Assembly: GCA_029379385.1 (NCBI GenBank)
Contig: CM055607.1
Location: forward strand, 930,001 to 994,000
Source of the DNA: Quillaja saponaria
Lineage: Eukaryota > Streptophyta > Magnoliopsida > Fabales > Quillajaceae
Reading direction: 5' to 3'
Length of the DNA: 64,000 nucleotides
Shown piece by piece: positions 39,401 through 51,689 of this stretch (position 1 is the first letter of the stretch; each line of letters opens with the position of its first letter). The notes under the pieces are model-generated. The model saw nothing but the letters and a program-made list of their open reading frames with translations. It searched no databases and was not told where the DNA came from. The position numbers and the translations under genes are program-made.

Positions 39401-40290
39401 AACTGTGATATTGCTAAAATTTATTTTCCTCTCTTTGTTATGATGCCATGACAATAACACATTATTTAATTTTCAGGAGATTGATTTGGCCACAGGAACA
39501 ATCAGTACCATTCAAAGTGGTTCTAAGAAGTTACTTGGGAAAGCAAATCCTGTTCATGCCCTACAAATTCAAGGTGGATGTATATATACAGCCAGCTCTT
39601 CCTTGGATGGATCTGCTATGAAGGTAAACTTCAAACCTGAAAGGTGTATGCTTAAGAGGTGTTCCATACATAGTAACTTCCCGGTCATTATGATTTCTAT
39701 AGAAGACTTCTTATTCCTATTTTAGAAAATAAATTCGCGTAGGATTTCATTCAACTTATTGGAAGGAAAACTATAAGAAATTTGCTTCTCAGCTCATTCA
39801 AAATTCTTTAGAACAGGAAATCCTAAGGCTAGTTAGTACCATCTTTATGCGTGTCTGATTTTTGTAATTAGTTAACTAACACGGTTAAATATTTACATAT
39901 CCAAAGATATGGAGCACTTCAAATTACAGTATGGTAGGATCCCTATCAACTACAGTAGAAGTGCGAGCTATGGCAGTGAGCTCTGAATTAATTTACTTGG
40001 GGTGCAAGGGAGGAGTTGTGGAAATTTGGGATAAAAAGAAGCAGTACAGGGTTGACACACTTCAAACCAGCACCAACGGCAAGGTTCTTTGCATGGCTCT
40101 CGATGGCGATGAGGAAATATTGGTGACAGGGACTTCTGATGGCCGAATTCAGGTCTCTTCCTCTCTCTCTCTCTCTCTCTCTCTCTCGAATAATAGCAAG
40201 AACGCATTGACTTTTCTAGTATTTTGTAGTATATCTATAATAATCTAAACATGAATCTCTAATTGTTTGCAGGCATGGAGAATAAACTAG
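33457..40290 (+). CDS. LIN/CERBERUS-type E3 ubiquitin ligase (U-box, ARM-like, WD40)
   Basis: Fifteen exons: 33457-34251, 34605-34805, 34903-34988, 35095-36249, 36356-36500, 36906-37160, 37239-37545, 37919-38043, 38117-38236, 38637-38768, 38845-38967, 39275-39385, 39477-39623, 39907-40152 and 40273-40290 (3966 nt, 1321 aa, in frame). Order: a helical LIN N-terminal region, a Ser/Glu-rich linker, a U-box at about residues 383-455 (KDFICPITTNLFDDPVTLET, then GQTYERKAIQEWF and CPITRQ), ARM-like helices, and about five WD40 repeats from about residue 1024 (GHSDGTIKVW, GSLDRTAKVW, GTSDGRIQAW). The U-box recruits E2 enzymes; the repeats should bind substrates. LIN/CERBERUS is known for rhizobial infection-thread growth in legumes, but LIN-like genes are widespread, so a symbiotic role is not implied. 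Exon 1 ends at 34251, not at the gt at 34245, because only this keeps frame. Confidence 0.92.
40153..40187 (+). repeat. (TC)n tract abutting the exon 14 donor of the LIN-like gene
   Basis: The intron starts gtctcttcc and runs straight into about 12 TC units. Length changes here would alter the donor environment of the penultimate exon. Confidence 0.85.
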
Positions 40291-40875
40291 AAGAGGGCAC
40301 TAAGTTTTGGAGAACAAGTCTTCCATAAACAAGGATTAAATCATCTAGACCGAAAATTAAATTTTTTGGACATTAAAGAATAAATGAATAACCCATTGAT
40401 ATATAGCTCAAAACTAATATATAGAATTTTCAGAATAAGTAACTGAGCTGCATTCGTCCGTGTTGTACATAGAATGAGTTTCATATAGATTATGCAGAAT
40501 CCTGGAATATTTATGGTACTCTAGAACATAACGTGAATCAATATGACGTATCAACCTATTTTATATGGTGGATAAACAGACAAAGCTTTTATCCATTGCT
40601 GAATTAAAGAAACATTTTCTTTCTTTCATCTCCTTTCAACTTAACTATCCCAATTCCAGTAATGGGATTTCTTACCTGAAATCCCGTGATCTCTCCAACC
40701 AAAGAGATGTCGTTAGATAATCCCCAACCATGGAGCAAAAAGGTAAGAAACATACATAATACACTGTGATGGATACAAAAATGACTTTTCACTCTTGAGC
40801 TTTGTGTTGAAGAATCGTCCCAAAACTCTCCCCTACAGAGACCTACCTAAAAATTCAGAAGAGAATACAACATCC
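40291..40875. other. Convergent 3' spacer between LIN-like and RUS genes
   Basis: 585 bp that must hold both 3' UTRs. No additional gene seen. Confidence 0.6.
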
Positions 40876-43800
40876 TCATTCATCTACGAAGTTGTATCGA
40901 GCCTGCTCCTGTGTCGTCAATAAAATGTTTTTAACAGCCCAACCGAGTTCTGTCATTTGTTCAATCAATACAGAAAAATCCCCTTGTGCTGATAGCTTGC
41001 TATTCTTAACAACTACAGACCATTCACGGAGGACTGAGTCTGATTCACCCTTTTCCATGCCAATGTTTCCCAACCCACTTCTGCTAGCAAGCAGGGCCTT
41101 CCGGATGTAGCAGGCCTATACAGAAAATAGACACAATTAGGATCATTAAAATAACCTGGTGACCTAACAGGTAATAACAACGCATTTCTTGCACTGACTA
41201 TACTTGTTGGAAAAGGGATCTCCAAAAAGAAAAAAACTTTCTTTTTACCTGCAACAAACCCATAATAACATGTGCTGTGTCGGCCCCTTCACGCAGACAA
41301 AGAAGGACACCTTGCTAGAATTTCAACAATGAGAGAAACATGGCAAAATTGAGAATAGGGAACCAGGATACTTGAGAAAACCAGGATTAATCAGCAATTA
41401 CTCACCTGGCTAGTTCTATTTAGTACACTGCAGAGGATCTCCGGGCATATGAAATAATAATCGTCGCTACTTATATATTGCATAGCCATCATTGACCACT
41501 TGGTTATCTTATCCTGGGGATTTAAGCACCCTATTCTAATGGGCCACAAGCATTTACCTGTTCAAACCTCACAAATTGAGTATGAGCTCATTTGATGCAT
41601 AAACTCTAAAGCACTGATTTAAAGCTTAAAAGGAACAGAGGAGAAAAAAATTAACCTTTGACTCCCAGAAAATTAATTCCTTCCTTTTTACTCACTTCTG
41701 CAGGGGAGGGCATATATCTCAACTCAATCCAAGTATTTAGTATAATTTCAAGTCTATCCTGCACATGACAACATAGGACCAATATGCTGAGGTTAAAGGA
41801 AACTTTTTCTCTATATTAAAAATGGGAAAAACTTAAGTAATTAAAGTAAAATGTCTGCCTCCCTCCCCAACCCCAACTCTCAACTGATAGGCAACTTGTC
41901 AATTAAAGCTCATATCCCACCTTATTCAATGTTCGCAGATGTACATGCTTCAGTCCCTGATGTATCCCCAAAAGGTCCATCGAAGCGAAAACAGGATAGA
42001 CAAAGAAAGGAAGAGCTGCTTGCACTCTTGCATGTTAATGATTAAGTTATAAATCATGCAAAAAAATCTAAAAATGGATCAACTACAAGTCCACGTGATT
42101 GAAATTAATTTATAATTTATGTTCGCAAAAATATTAGCAGGGAACACCCATCTCAGGTGATTCCAGATTCTAATATTATTAGGTGCCAACTGCCAACAAA
42201 CAGAATATACTAAACAGCAAACTTTTAATGGTGATAGGTCAGTAAATGGAAGCTTCATTTTGAAATTAGTATAATTTCATGAATGAGAGTAATTAAAGAC
42301 CTTTGACTGTTTCCAGAGCACATATTAAGGATTGCAGCAAGCATAAGGCCAAGGTTGTCAAAGCACACCGTTTGTATCTGAAACACATAGTAAAAGTCAG
42401 AATGTATTCCACCTAAGGGACACATATTAAGGATTGCAGCAAGCATAAGGCCAAGGTTGTCAAAGCACCATACATTCTACAAAAATATAACCAACCTGTG
42501 CTTTTGCCGAAACTTCGCCAAGATTATCTGCTATTGCAAAACTTCGATGAACAGCAGACTGCTTGGACAGAGTCACAACATCAAAGCTTTGTGGAAGAAA
42601 GATGGCAAAGTACAGTACACTATTGGTGGGTGGGGGGAGGGGGGGGGGGGTGTTTGCAAACAACTAGATCTAACATCAGATATGATTTTCAAATTTGGAA
42701 CTTAATCATCTCTCATGTCTGTTTCCATTCCCTTGAAAATTTTACTCTCATTTTAATGCCACGAGTTAGGGAATAAAGCAGAGTTTCTAATGGTCAAGTA
42801 AATCATTAACCAATTGCATTTATTTCTTAGAATGCTATTATTGACAGACAGACGAACTCCACAAACAAAAATGTAATATAAGAGCAGGGATGACTTATGA
42901 CCAAATGCATTAAAACAATTTTAAAAGAAATCATTCAGAGAGCTTAGCATAATTACTGAAGTTTGAAACCTTACACCAGTTGCTAAGTAGCATGCCAGGC
43001 TTATTTGTTTGGCAATGTTGGCAACAGTTGCAATAAGCAAGAAGTACTCAGGGAATGTGGAAGTAAGTAACTCAAGTCCGACGCTGGCACTGAAAAGAAC
43101 AGACGTCCAGAACCTAACTCTCTGCCAGCAAGATAAAGGAAAAAGAAAAAGGATGAAAAAGATATTTATCAAGGCTAGAAACTGTTCGGATTCTAAGTCA
43201 CATGATCAGCTATATTTCACATTGCAGTTCAACAATTACCCACTATAGCACTTCACAATACTGGACATTGGGAGTTCCAGTTAGTTTGGATCAAATGCCA
43301 AAATACAGTGCTGGTAACTGAGAACTGCAGATAGAGAAAGATATTGTTGAATGTAAACAAAATGAGATTAATAAGAAGAACATGTTCCTGTAAATGTAAT
43401 TTGAACTCATACCTTCAAATTGGTATCAAAAGCAGATGCTAGGCTAGCAGTGTAGATGCATCTACTAAGCCGTCCCAGGCCATCTTTTAAGACCCAATTA
43501 AGTGCAGCAGCTGATGGAAGTGATTGAGAGTACCCAATTCCTATAGCTCGAAACATTGCCTGGTATCAACAAATTATCACATAAAAAGTCATAACTTAAA
43601 CCAAAATTCCATGAAGATGGTATTTTCAGTTCTAAATGCATAAAGAAACGACAATAAGGCATGCATGGTGCATAGGGGAAAAGGTCGTATTAGTTTCTTT
43701 TACCTGAGTAGCAAGAACTTGAAGGGCGGAACTGAAAACCCGGTGCAAGAATTTCCACTTCACATAATGCATATAATTCTCACTAACTTGTTTGGGAATT

Positions 43801-44174
43801 AAAAAGTCTTTCACAGCCGAACAAAAAATCCGAAACAACTTGCGAAACCCATCATAGAAATCACCATAATGCGACGCACCGCCATCAACACGGACTAACC
43901 GCAAACAATCACCATCCCAGAAGTACCTAGAAACTCTACCGGAGCTACGAATCACCACCGGAAGGAGAACTGGCGAGTTGGGTCCAGGTCCATTTTCAAC
44001 GCGTCCATCTGGTTCGGCTTCACGGACAAGGGATATTCTCAAAGAGGAACGAGTTAGACTGAGGGTTTTGGGTTTGGCGGTAAGGAATTTCTGGGTTGTA
44101 AATTGGGTTCCTGGAATTTTCCATGAAATTGGAAGATGGCGAGAATTAGATCCTGTGTGGAAGGTCGATTGCAT
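40876..44174 (-). CDS. ROOT UV-B SENSITIVE (RUS/DUF647) family protein, plastid-targeted
   Basis: Ten minus-strand exons: 44174-43704, 43559-43413, 43121-42975, 42558-42496, 42377-42301, 42026-41921, 41758-41692, 41557-41406, 41314-41249 and 41115-40876 (1536 nt, 511 aa, in frame). Residues 1 to about 60 are Ser/Thr/Arg/Lys-rich like a transit peptide. The DUF647 core follows: SENYMHYVKWKFLHRVFSSA, AIGIGYSQSLPSAAALNWVL, KDGLGRLSRCIYTA, FDTNLKRVRFWTS, then VYPVFASMDLLGIHQGLKHV. RUS1/RUS2 act in early-seedling UV-B sensing and auxin transport; other members are poorly known. Length fits RUS4/RUS5-type members, but the clade is not assignable by eye. Two splice choices were frame-decided: exon 3 ends before GTAAGG, and exon 7 before GTAAAA. 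Confidence 0.9.
42421..42468. repeat. 48-bp copy of RUS exon 5 inside intron 4
   Basis: Positions 42421-42468 are identical to 42319-42366, which lie inside coding exon 5 (encoding CFDNLGLMLAAILNMC). The copy sits in the 118-nt intron between exons 4 and 5 in the same orientation, and the flanks do not match. Confidence 0.9.
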
Positions 44175-46128
44175 GAGAATCGAAATGTCAAAATTAAGAC
44201 TTAGTAGTTGGTCGACGTTTTCTCCACCAAATTCCTGTGCGGTTTGAATGCAAGGGGTTTAAGCCTGTAAGGTTTTTAAGTACAATCCAAATTTTGCAAG
44301 CTTTACCATTAGCAGGCTTGGAATAGTCACTAACTAGCAAGAAAAGAGGGCCGAAAAGTGGGTATGCGCACTTGTCAAGTCGTTTTGAATTTCTCTATGA
44401 ATATTACATTTTGCAACTGGATATTTTGTAGACTAAACTTAATGTTTTGAAAATTGGATTGTCCCGATCTATCGAACCATCACTTAAATAACAAATTAGA
44501 CTAGGATTGAACCAAAAATTCATTTTGATGGTTGAACTTATTAAAATTGTAAAAATCGTACAAATTTAAAGAACCAAACCATTACTTCAATAACAAATTA
44601 GACTGGGATTGAACCAAAAATTTATTTTGATGGTTAAACATATCAAAACTGTAAAAATCGTAAAAATTTAAAGAACCAATAAACTGATATTGAGTTAATT
44701 CAAAAAAATCTTTTTTTTTTTATAAAAAAATATAAATTATTATTTGTATAAAAAATTAGTGAAATATTTATATTTTATATTAATAATTAATGAAATAATT
44801 TTATTTTATGTTGATATTAATTTTATTATCTTGATGCATAAGTTAACATTTGAATATTGTGATATATAATAAATCAATCGGTTTTCGTATTAACTATTAA
44901 TAACTATATTTGATTATTTGTAGCATAATTTTTTTACTATTTAATGAAATATTGAATTATTCTCAATTAATTTCTAATGTATTTAGTATTTATAATTGAT
45001 AAAAAAATTATTTAATATATATAATTAAATATATTTATAACATCATTTGATTTAACTATCAGTCTGATCCAATTAAACTAATAATCCAAGACTCCCATAA
45101 ATTTTCTCAAGCCATCACCAATTTGATTTTTGAAACATTATAACTAGAAGTTACCAAAGTTTGAAGGACTGCCCTTTAAATTGAAGAGAAAGAAATGTAA
45201 CATGAAGTAAGTAATAGTTTTTGTTGAATGCCATAGGCCCATGCCCCATATTCAATAGTTGATTAAGATTGGATAAGATAAATCATAAAAGTTTAGAGAT
45301 ACTAATAACTCATTCTCTATGAATATTATTGTAATCACATGCCATATTTTGGAATCAAAATTATGTTGGAAGTACCTACTTATTTTTAAAATAGGTTGGT
45401 ATGTTCTGCTGTAAATTTCACGAGGGTACCTATAAGGGCAGGAACCTTGTGACGTTTGGAGCAAACCAATAACCAGAAAGGCATACTTATTTTCAGCCAT
45501 TTATTATGGAAAGTGAACGTTACATATCACATTTTGTGCTGTTCATCAACTGTGTTTAACTTCACCCACCACCTACGTACCTTTCCCTTATATATTTGTT
45601 GCCAGTAAAACTCTTAAGCCTCAGCAACAGGCAACAGCCAGCGTAGCTAAGAAGACCCTTTGAGATTTGGACGGCCATCATCTCAGATCAGCTTCAGCTT
45701 TCATGCACAGCTTGATAAAAGAAAAGTAACATTGGCAGAAAATTACATCTGAACTACAAAAAATTATACTGATTAAGGTGAATTTTGAGTCAACAAAAGA
45801 TGCTCTTGTTTTATCAGCCTCGTTCTTTTTTGTATCTTTTAGAAGAAAATTTAGTTAAATAACCATGTTAAACACCATGGAATCATAGGCAGAACAATTG
45901 CATCAGATGGCTTAATTCCCTGGGGAATGGTTAGATAAAAAGGAAAGAAAAAAAGTAAAATGCTATCCACACCTTTCAATCCTAGGTGAAAGATTCCATG
46001 GGGAAAACTTGAACCTTTTTTGTCCATATTTGCTCAGTTATTGGTTAAAAAAAATTCCTTCTCTTAGCAGTGCTTCTTTTATAGTCAGTTTGAGACCATT
46101 AGATTTTCATTGAATTTTAGTTTCAAGG
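44175..46128. other. Divergent promoter region between RUS and NPF genes
   Basis: No gene seen. Holds a ~100-bp tandem duplication (44474-44671), followed by very AT-rich DNA to about 45060. A possible TATA region (cttatatatttg) lies near 45588-45599, about 0.5 kb before the NPF start, so a long or spliced NPF leader is possible. Confidence 0.5.
44474..44671. repeat. ~100-bp imperfect tandem duplication
   Basis: Unit 1 (44474-44570) and unit 2 (44571-44671) both begin gaacca and share aacaaattagact, ggattgaaccaaaaatt and attttgatggtt. A third unit starts (gaaccaataaactg) but soon diverges. Confidence 0.8.
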
Positions 46129-48223
46129 ATGGAGAAATCATCAGAGCAAATGAAAGCCTCCCAACAGGTCATAAGGAAAGAGGGTGGCCTCAGAACCATG
46201 CCTTTTATCATAGGTGATCTCCTTTAAGCATAGTCTATTTCTGACACAAATTTGGACTTTCCGCATAATTTGGAATTAACTTTTTGTGAATTTCATTATT
46301 TGCAGCAAATGAAACCTTTGAAAAAGTTGCAGGTTTTGGATTACATGTAAATATTATCTTTTACTTAATAAATGAATATCACTTGGACCCTGCAACTGGA
46401 GCAAGTATATTGTTCTTGTGGTCAGCTATATCCAATTTTATGCCTATCATAGGGGCTTTTGTTTCTGATTCTTACCTCGGACGATTTCGTGTGATTGCTT
46501 ATGGGACAGTCATTAGCCTTCTTGTAAGCTAATTAATTTTCCTCAATCTCTCAAAGTAAATTATGCATCTGTAAAAAACCATAGTATCCAATAACCTTTA
46601 TGATATATATGACTTACTTTTCATTTTCTTATAGGGAATGGTCTTATTATGGCTTACAACAATTTTACCACAAGCAAGGCCTCCCCACTGCAAAATGTAT
46701 GTAGAAAATTGTGAGTCCTCAAAACCAGGGCAGCTCATGCTGCTCTATTCATCATTTGCTCTCATGTCTATAGGAGCAGGTGGCATTAGGCCATGTTCCT
46801 TAGTCTTTGGTGCAGACCAAATTAATAACCATGATAATCCCAAAAATGAGAAGATCCTGCAGAGCTTTTTCAATTGGTATTATGCTTCAGTTGGCCTTTC
46901 AATTATGATATCAGTGACAATCATAGTTTACATTCAAGACAAAAAAGGATGGCTAGTGGGATTTGGAATCCCAGTTGGACTCATGTTATTCTCCACTGTC
47001 ATGTTCTTCTTGGGTTCTTTTCTTAATGTTAAAGTAAAAGCAAGCAAAAGCTTGTTTACTGACTTTGCTCAAGTCATTACTGTAACCTGGAAAAACAGAC
47101 AGTTACCCCTGCCGCCAAAATATTCTGATAGATGGTATTTTCAGAAAGGTTCAAAGCTTGTTGTGCCAACAGACAAACTAAGGTATAAAAAATCATATCC
47201 AACCAGCCTTGTATATGCTTTATTTTATATAATGCAGTTTAATATTATAAACAAGGCTATGTGTGATTTTGCATTGAAATAACCAGTTTGCATTAAATGT
47301 CCCTATGTAGGTTCCTTAACAAGGCCTGCATCATTAGGAATTTTGACAAGGACTTGGACTCTGCTGGATTGGCCGTAGATCCATGGAGTTTGTGTACAGT
47401 AAGAAAAATAGAAGAGTTGAAAGCACTTATCAAAGTCCTCCCCATTTGGTCCACTGGCATCATAATAGCTGTGACTGTCAGCCAACACTCATTTCCTGTC
47501 CTCCAAGCAAGCACCATGGACAGGAACCTTATATCAAACTTTAAAATCCCATCTAGCTCCTTCGGTGTGTTTGCGATCCTGACCATGACAATCTGGGTGG
47601 CTATATATGATAGAATAGTTGTTCCTATGCTATCAAAATTTACTAAACAAAAGAGGGGACTTAGCCTTCAGCAACGGATGGGTATTGGTCTAGCACTCTC
47701 ATGTCTTGCCACTTCTGTAGCAGCACAAGTAGAAAGGAACCGCCGAAATAATGCAATCCGAGAAGGGTTATTAGACAATCCAAAAGCTGTGGTGAACATG
47801 TCTGCAATGTGGCTAGTTCCACAGTACTGCCTAACTGGTTTAGCAGAGGCTTTCAATTCCATTGGACAGATAGAGTTCTATTACTCTCAAGTCCCTAAGA
47901 GTATGTCTAGCATTGGAGTGGCTCTTTTAGCACTTGGAATGGCTGTAGGGAACTTGGTTGCCACTCTCATGGTGAAGGTAGTAGATAATGCGACCAAAAG
48001 AGGAGGAAAAGTGAGTTGGGTATCAGAAAATCTGAACAAAGGTCACTATGATTACTACTATGGGATCCTTACTATTTTGGGTGTGGTTAATTTGTTCTAC
48101 TATATGATGTGTAGTTGGGCTTATGGGAATGGTGAAGACATAGAGACTTGGGATGAAGGAGAAGACAAACACGAAGAAGAAAAACATCAACCAAGCAGTT
48201 CTCTTATGATATTTTCATTTTAA
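46129..48223 (+). CDS. NRT1/PTR-family (NPF) transporter, NPF1-like
   Basis: Four exons: 46129-46213, 46306-46523, 46635-47182 and 47311-48223 (1764 nt, 587 aa, in frame), the family's usual length. NPF proteins are twelve-helix proton-coupled carriers of nitrate, peptides, hormones or glucosinolates at the plasma membrane or tonoplast. The proton-coupling ExxEK motif is at residues 31-35 (ETFEK). Other signatures are GAFVSDSYLGRFRVI, ALMSIGAGGIRPC with FGADQ, and in the C-half LPIWSTGIIIAVTVSQHSF, AMWLVPQYCLTGLAEAF and GQIEFYYSQVPKSMSSIG. A central hydrophilic loop separates helices 6 and 7. Sequence style and the exon plan resemble NPF1.1/NPF1.2 (phloem nitrate redistribution in Arabidopsis); substrate cannot be read from sequence. 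Confidence 0.94.
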
Positions 48224-48446
48224 TCTTAAATGAGTATTGTAATGTCAAATGATTTTGCTGAAAATTAATATATAGACATAATTACTCACCAGCCACAATA
48301 TAAAAACATAAATCCATCAACTAATGGGTATAAAGTAGGTAATTTAGAATCAAAACAAATCAATCAATTCAATTAGTATTTTTCTTTTTAGAAAGAAATC
48401 ACTTATTGAAATTAGAATTTGCCACCTTGACTTTAGTTTTACTAAA

Positions 48447-48645
48447 AGAGTTTTTCTAACCAGTGTCCTAAGAGCTTTGATAAGGTGCAATAAATATGAG
48501 ATTTGAAATTTGAAACATTTCAAAAATAGTGAATTATTTATTACACAACACTAAAATCATGGTCAGTCACTGCAATAAATAATACAAAATTTCTATATTT
48601 ATCACCTTAACAAGTGTTCTAAGGATATTCGTTAAAAAAATTCAT
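48447..48645. mobile_element. Miniature element, family A copy 4 (inverse orientation)
   Basis: The left end (about 48455-48500, cagtgtcctaagagctttga then taaggtg) is the inverse of the right end (caccttaacaagtgttctaa). The complement of the interior aligns to copies 1-3 (gttaaggtgataaatatag, ttatttattgcagtga). About 200 bp. Confidence 0.55.
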
Positions 48646-49213
48646 ACTATAATGTGCCCTCAACTATTAGTTTTCTAAGAGACCATAATTTATATGAAGT
48701 ATTCACTAACATATAATATCACATTAATTGTCCTACAAATTTAACTAGTGATTTATTATGAAATAATAACGTAATTAGCATATATGGTAACGATTTGTTG
48801 AACATATATAATGTTACATAAATAGTTAATTATTATGATGACTTATTATATAGCATAATACATTAATCAGCAAATATTAATAATTTAAAGTAAAATATTC
48901 ACTAATATATATTAGACTAAACTACTATTTTTGTCCCTCAAAGATGTTAAAGATATCAATTTCGTCCATCAATGTTCAATTCTATCAATCACATCCTTGA
49001 ATGATTCAATTTCACTCAATTTCGTCCCTCTGTTATTTGGCTAACTGGAAACTAAAGGAAATGTTGATGATTTGTACTGTTAAATGCCCATGTGGATTTA
49101 GAGACCCAAAATCCCTCAAATTCGTTCACACTTCTCATCTTTTTGCAAACTTCTCATATGACCCAAAATGTGAAATCCCTAGCCCTCTTCCCAAATTGGA
49201 TGATGGTCGATGA

Positions 49214-51685
49214 TGGTCGAAATTCTTGCTTTTGCATTATCACTCGTCAATTCTACTTCTTATTTGCCTTTCTTATGCATTAACCACCCTATTATTGCTT
49301 CTTTTATTTGATAAGGTGATGAAGAAGGATGTTCTGTCATGGAATTAGATGATTGTTGAATATTTTGGAAGTGGAATTTATGTGGAATGTAAATAATTAT
49401 ACAAGAAGCTGTTAGATTTGGCTATATTGAAAGCTGATGAGGTAGCAGTGGTCAATTTGTTGATGAGCTGGTGATTCTAACGTTGAAATATTAAATGATA
49501 GTTACAAAGAGAATGAACCTGGGATTGATTATCAAAATTCTCTCAAGGATCAATAAGTTAGCTAACGATGACATGTGATTTGAATTTTCAAGAGCTTGTG
49601 AAGTTTTTGTGTAATAATTTATTAGTAACCGAGTGTTAATGTTGGATTTGTCCGAGCTTGAGAGGTCGAGTTGGAGACCTGCAGGGGTGGTCTTGGAGAC
49701 CTGTCAGCACTCAGAAGCTCAAGTCAGTATCTAGAGAGATAAGGGGAGAGCTAAGGTGTAGAGAGACTTAACTTTTTTTCATAGTGTGAGAGCTTGTATT
49801 TGTAGGGCCTTTGGTGGGCCTGGGCTTTGTTAATGTTTGTATTAACACTGAGGAAAGAAACAAAGGAGAACAACTTGTATAATTTTTGTAATAGTTGTTA
49901 ATAATCTTTTGCTCAGGTTAGATGCATTCGTATCACAATGCCTGGTTTAGATGAAGAGACAAGCAATATTTTATTATATGTTTGTGATTTGCATTTACTT
50001 TCAATACTTGTGCCTTCAACAATTTACTTAGTTAAAGAATCATGTTGAAAGTTTGCAATTGTAGCCTTTAAGGTTCCACCAAATCAATAAAAAAACTAGA
50101 TTAAGCTTCCTCATTTTAAGAATAAGATGCATGTTTTAAATGAGGTTAAATAAGCACATAAGCACACATACAAAATGACATGGATTTTCTTATAACTTAC
50201 TAGAAATTTATATTTAGTTTGCTTGACTATGAAAAACAAAATGTTTACACATTCTGGTATAATGTCTCAAGCTTCTTCTTTTTTCTTATCCTAATGTAAA
50301 ATTTATATGAAAAATTAAAGTTTAGAATACCTGTAGATTTGTACTTATTCCCCATTTCTTTGTTGCTAACTTAATTCCCATACTTCACAAATAAGACCAG
50401 AGGATCAAGCAGAATATCAGAAAAGAAAAATATTAAAGGTTGTCCTCTTGAAGAGGCCACCTACTACAATTCCTTGCATCAAATAATGGGGTAAAACCAT
50501 TTTTGCAATAATATCATTGCTTTATTTGGCTCTTGTGAAGGAGACAAGTGCATTGATTATAAAGGGAATTATATTAACTTTATTAAACATCATATACAAC
50601 CTTGTTCATTATCACCCCCAAGAAAAGTATTTATATTTTACAATAATAAATTTTTGAACTATGTCTTCATCAATGCCAGATATTTGATTATTTAAAATTT
50701 TGCAATGCATTATAAGCTGCGGCATCAAGTTAGTTCAACACAAACTCAGAAAAAAAAAAAAAAAAATCTTGTGTAATATATATAAATTATTGATATAAAA
50801 AAACAAGAATTTAAATAGACATTCATTTAAGATTAAAACTGGTGAAATATAATTTATCATTGTTATAACTCACAAATACAGCAAAAAAAAAAAAAAAAAA
50901 TAGCCACCAGTGTTATGCAAAAAAATAAAGTTCATATTTGCACTGTTCACATCAAAATTCACTTAGCCGTAACATATTGGCCATATTTATCTAATGCTAA
51001 AGTCTTAATCTGTATTTTATGTGGACATAGTAAAATTGATGGGCATCACATTACCCCTTCCTTTTCATAAACATACCCTTAAGAACTAGCCAAATGTCTG
51101 AATTTAGACTTGCTACCCTCACTAGCAGCTAATAGTGTCTCCTGGGTCACACAATCATGGCCCTTCCACCTGAAATTTGTAGACCTTATCCCTCTTGGTA
51201 GTTGCTTTTGACTGGGTTGTTGGGTGCTTGTAGTAGGACTTTGAATGGGCTACCATGTAATTATTGGTTGTTTAAAGCAGGACTCTTCAAAGCAAAACCA
51301 TAATATGGTTGAATACTTACAATAGAACCTTTTACTTGATAATTGGTGGGAATATGTGTTTTGAATTGGACATTATTGAATGGTTAAGTCTCTACAGTAG
51401 GAGTAGTCCCTTGTCCACCATAAAATGATTAAGTACTGGTGTTTCTTGGTTTCTTCATTGGATTCTAAATTATAAAAAAGAGAAAATGAACAAAAAGTGT
51501 TAATATAAAATAATGTAAAACAAATAAATTGAATATGGAAATTTACTTACCAATTTAGCTTCTTCTTTATTTTATTTTATTTTTATTTTTTTTTTCTGTT
51601 TATGACTGGCACTAGTTAGGACCATTGGTGGAGTTTAAGTAGAAGAAGAAATTTGAAAATATAGTATGCTTGACTCATGAGTTTA
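49214..51685. other. Non-coding left interior of the outer MULE
   Basis: About 2.5 kb between the left inverted end and the transposase remnant, with no supportable gene. A block at about 49640-49860 (tggagacctgcaggggtggt, later gggcctttggtgggcctggg) is less AT-rich and looks like an LTR fragment from another element. A-runs lie at about 50748-50766 and 50882-50900. Confidence 0.4.
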
Positions 51686-51689
51686 GGAT

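Noticed and set aside
42460..42776. Open frames on both strands around the G-run
   Set aside because: They are shadows of RUS exon 4 and its flanking intron; composition is driven by the homopolymer.
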